From: Mugil cephalus
Taxonomy: Eukaryota; Chordata; Actinopteri; Mugiliformes; Mugilidae
DNA length: 64,000 bases
Direction of reading: 5' to 3'
NCBI RefSeq assembly: GCF_022458985.1
Contig: NC_061775.1
Location: 28,984,495-29,048,494 of the forward strand
Below the pieces are notes generated by a model that was not told where the DNA came from, ran no database searches, and saw nothing but the letters and a program-made list of their open reading frames with translations. Of this stretch, positions 63,892 to 64,000 are shown in pieces. Made by a program: the position numbers and the translations under genes. The first letter of the stretch is position 1. Every line of letters begins with the position of its first letter.

Positions 63892-64000
63892 GATAGATCT
63901 CAGCCTTTTTTGGGTCAAGACGTGGTGGTGCTGGCAAAAATTTTTATATTATCCAGACCACAGCATGACCTTTTGAGGAGGGGACTGACCTTTATCCCCA
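63854..64000 (+). CDS. PLE ORF2 start, unit F (cut by window edge)
   Basis: The first 48 or so codons in the -1 frame after the heptamer, beginning LDCPPSL. They match unit A except for one T/G change (TTGGGTCAAG). The array continues beyond the window. Confidence 0.75.

Overview
The window looks like teleost fish nuclear DNA. Two intron-containing vertebrate housekeeping genes, a secreted deaminase-type gene of a fish family, several fish transposon families and long (CCCTAA)n-like tracts all point that way. There is no bacterial or CRISPR content.

Layout. (1) 1-7.4 kb is ordinary single-copy DNA. It holds the 5' end of a syntaxin-6/10 gene on the minus strand and, head-to-head with it, a complete elavl1 (HuR) gene on the plus strand with seven coding exons. 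(2) 7.5-24 kb is mostly decayed mobile DNA: a GTF2IRD2/ZBED5-type hAT relic, a Harbinger relic with a 27-bp minisatellite, a solo-like LTR, LINE fragments, MITE-like pieces, a telomere-like block and a SINE. Inside it lies a decayed first exon that matches the deaminase gene further on. (3) 22.7-26.4 kb is a three-coding-exon gene for a 273-aa secreted protein with HAE and SPC...C zinc-deaminase motifs, probably the SNAD family. (4) 27.3-27.5 kb is an LTR with a primer-binding site. (5) 27.85-31.6 kb is a Penelope-like element (PLE, family 1) on the minus strand. (6) 31.6-33.5 kb is an unrecognised repeat-rich tract ending in a gap of exactly 500 N. (7) 34.0-64.0 kb is a head-to-tail array of a second PLE family on the plus strand, about 5 kb per unit.

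The PLE units are the most interesting content. Each unit, read in the sense direction, has a hammerhead-ribozyme-like motif, a leader, ORF1 (basic N-terminus and a C-terminal SGNH/GDSL-hydrolase-like domain), ORF2 (Penelope reverse transcriptase plus GIY-YIG endonuclease), a 0.6-kb degenerate CCCTAA tract, an AT-rich stretch, and then the next hammerhead. ORF2 has no ATG. It lies in the -1 frame of ORF1 behind the heptamer T TTA AAC, seven bases before a hairpin. The divergent minus-strand family keeps the same frame, spacing and 12-base loop, with compensatory base-pair changes, so ORF2 is probably made by programmed -1 frameshifting. The C-rich strand lies 3' of the element sense strand, the orientation expected if reverse transcription primes on G-rich telomere-like DNA.

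Caution: base quality is uneven within the array. About 37.7-46.4 kb is so distorted (inflated homopolymers) that it is probably unpolished gap-fill. The 47-56 kb units are deletion-rich and the 58.4-63 kb stretch is insertion-rich. Most frameshifts there should not be read as biological.
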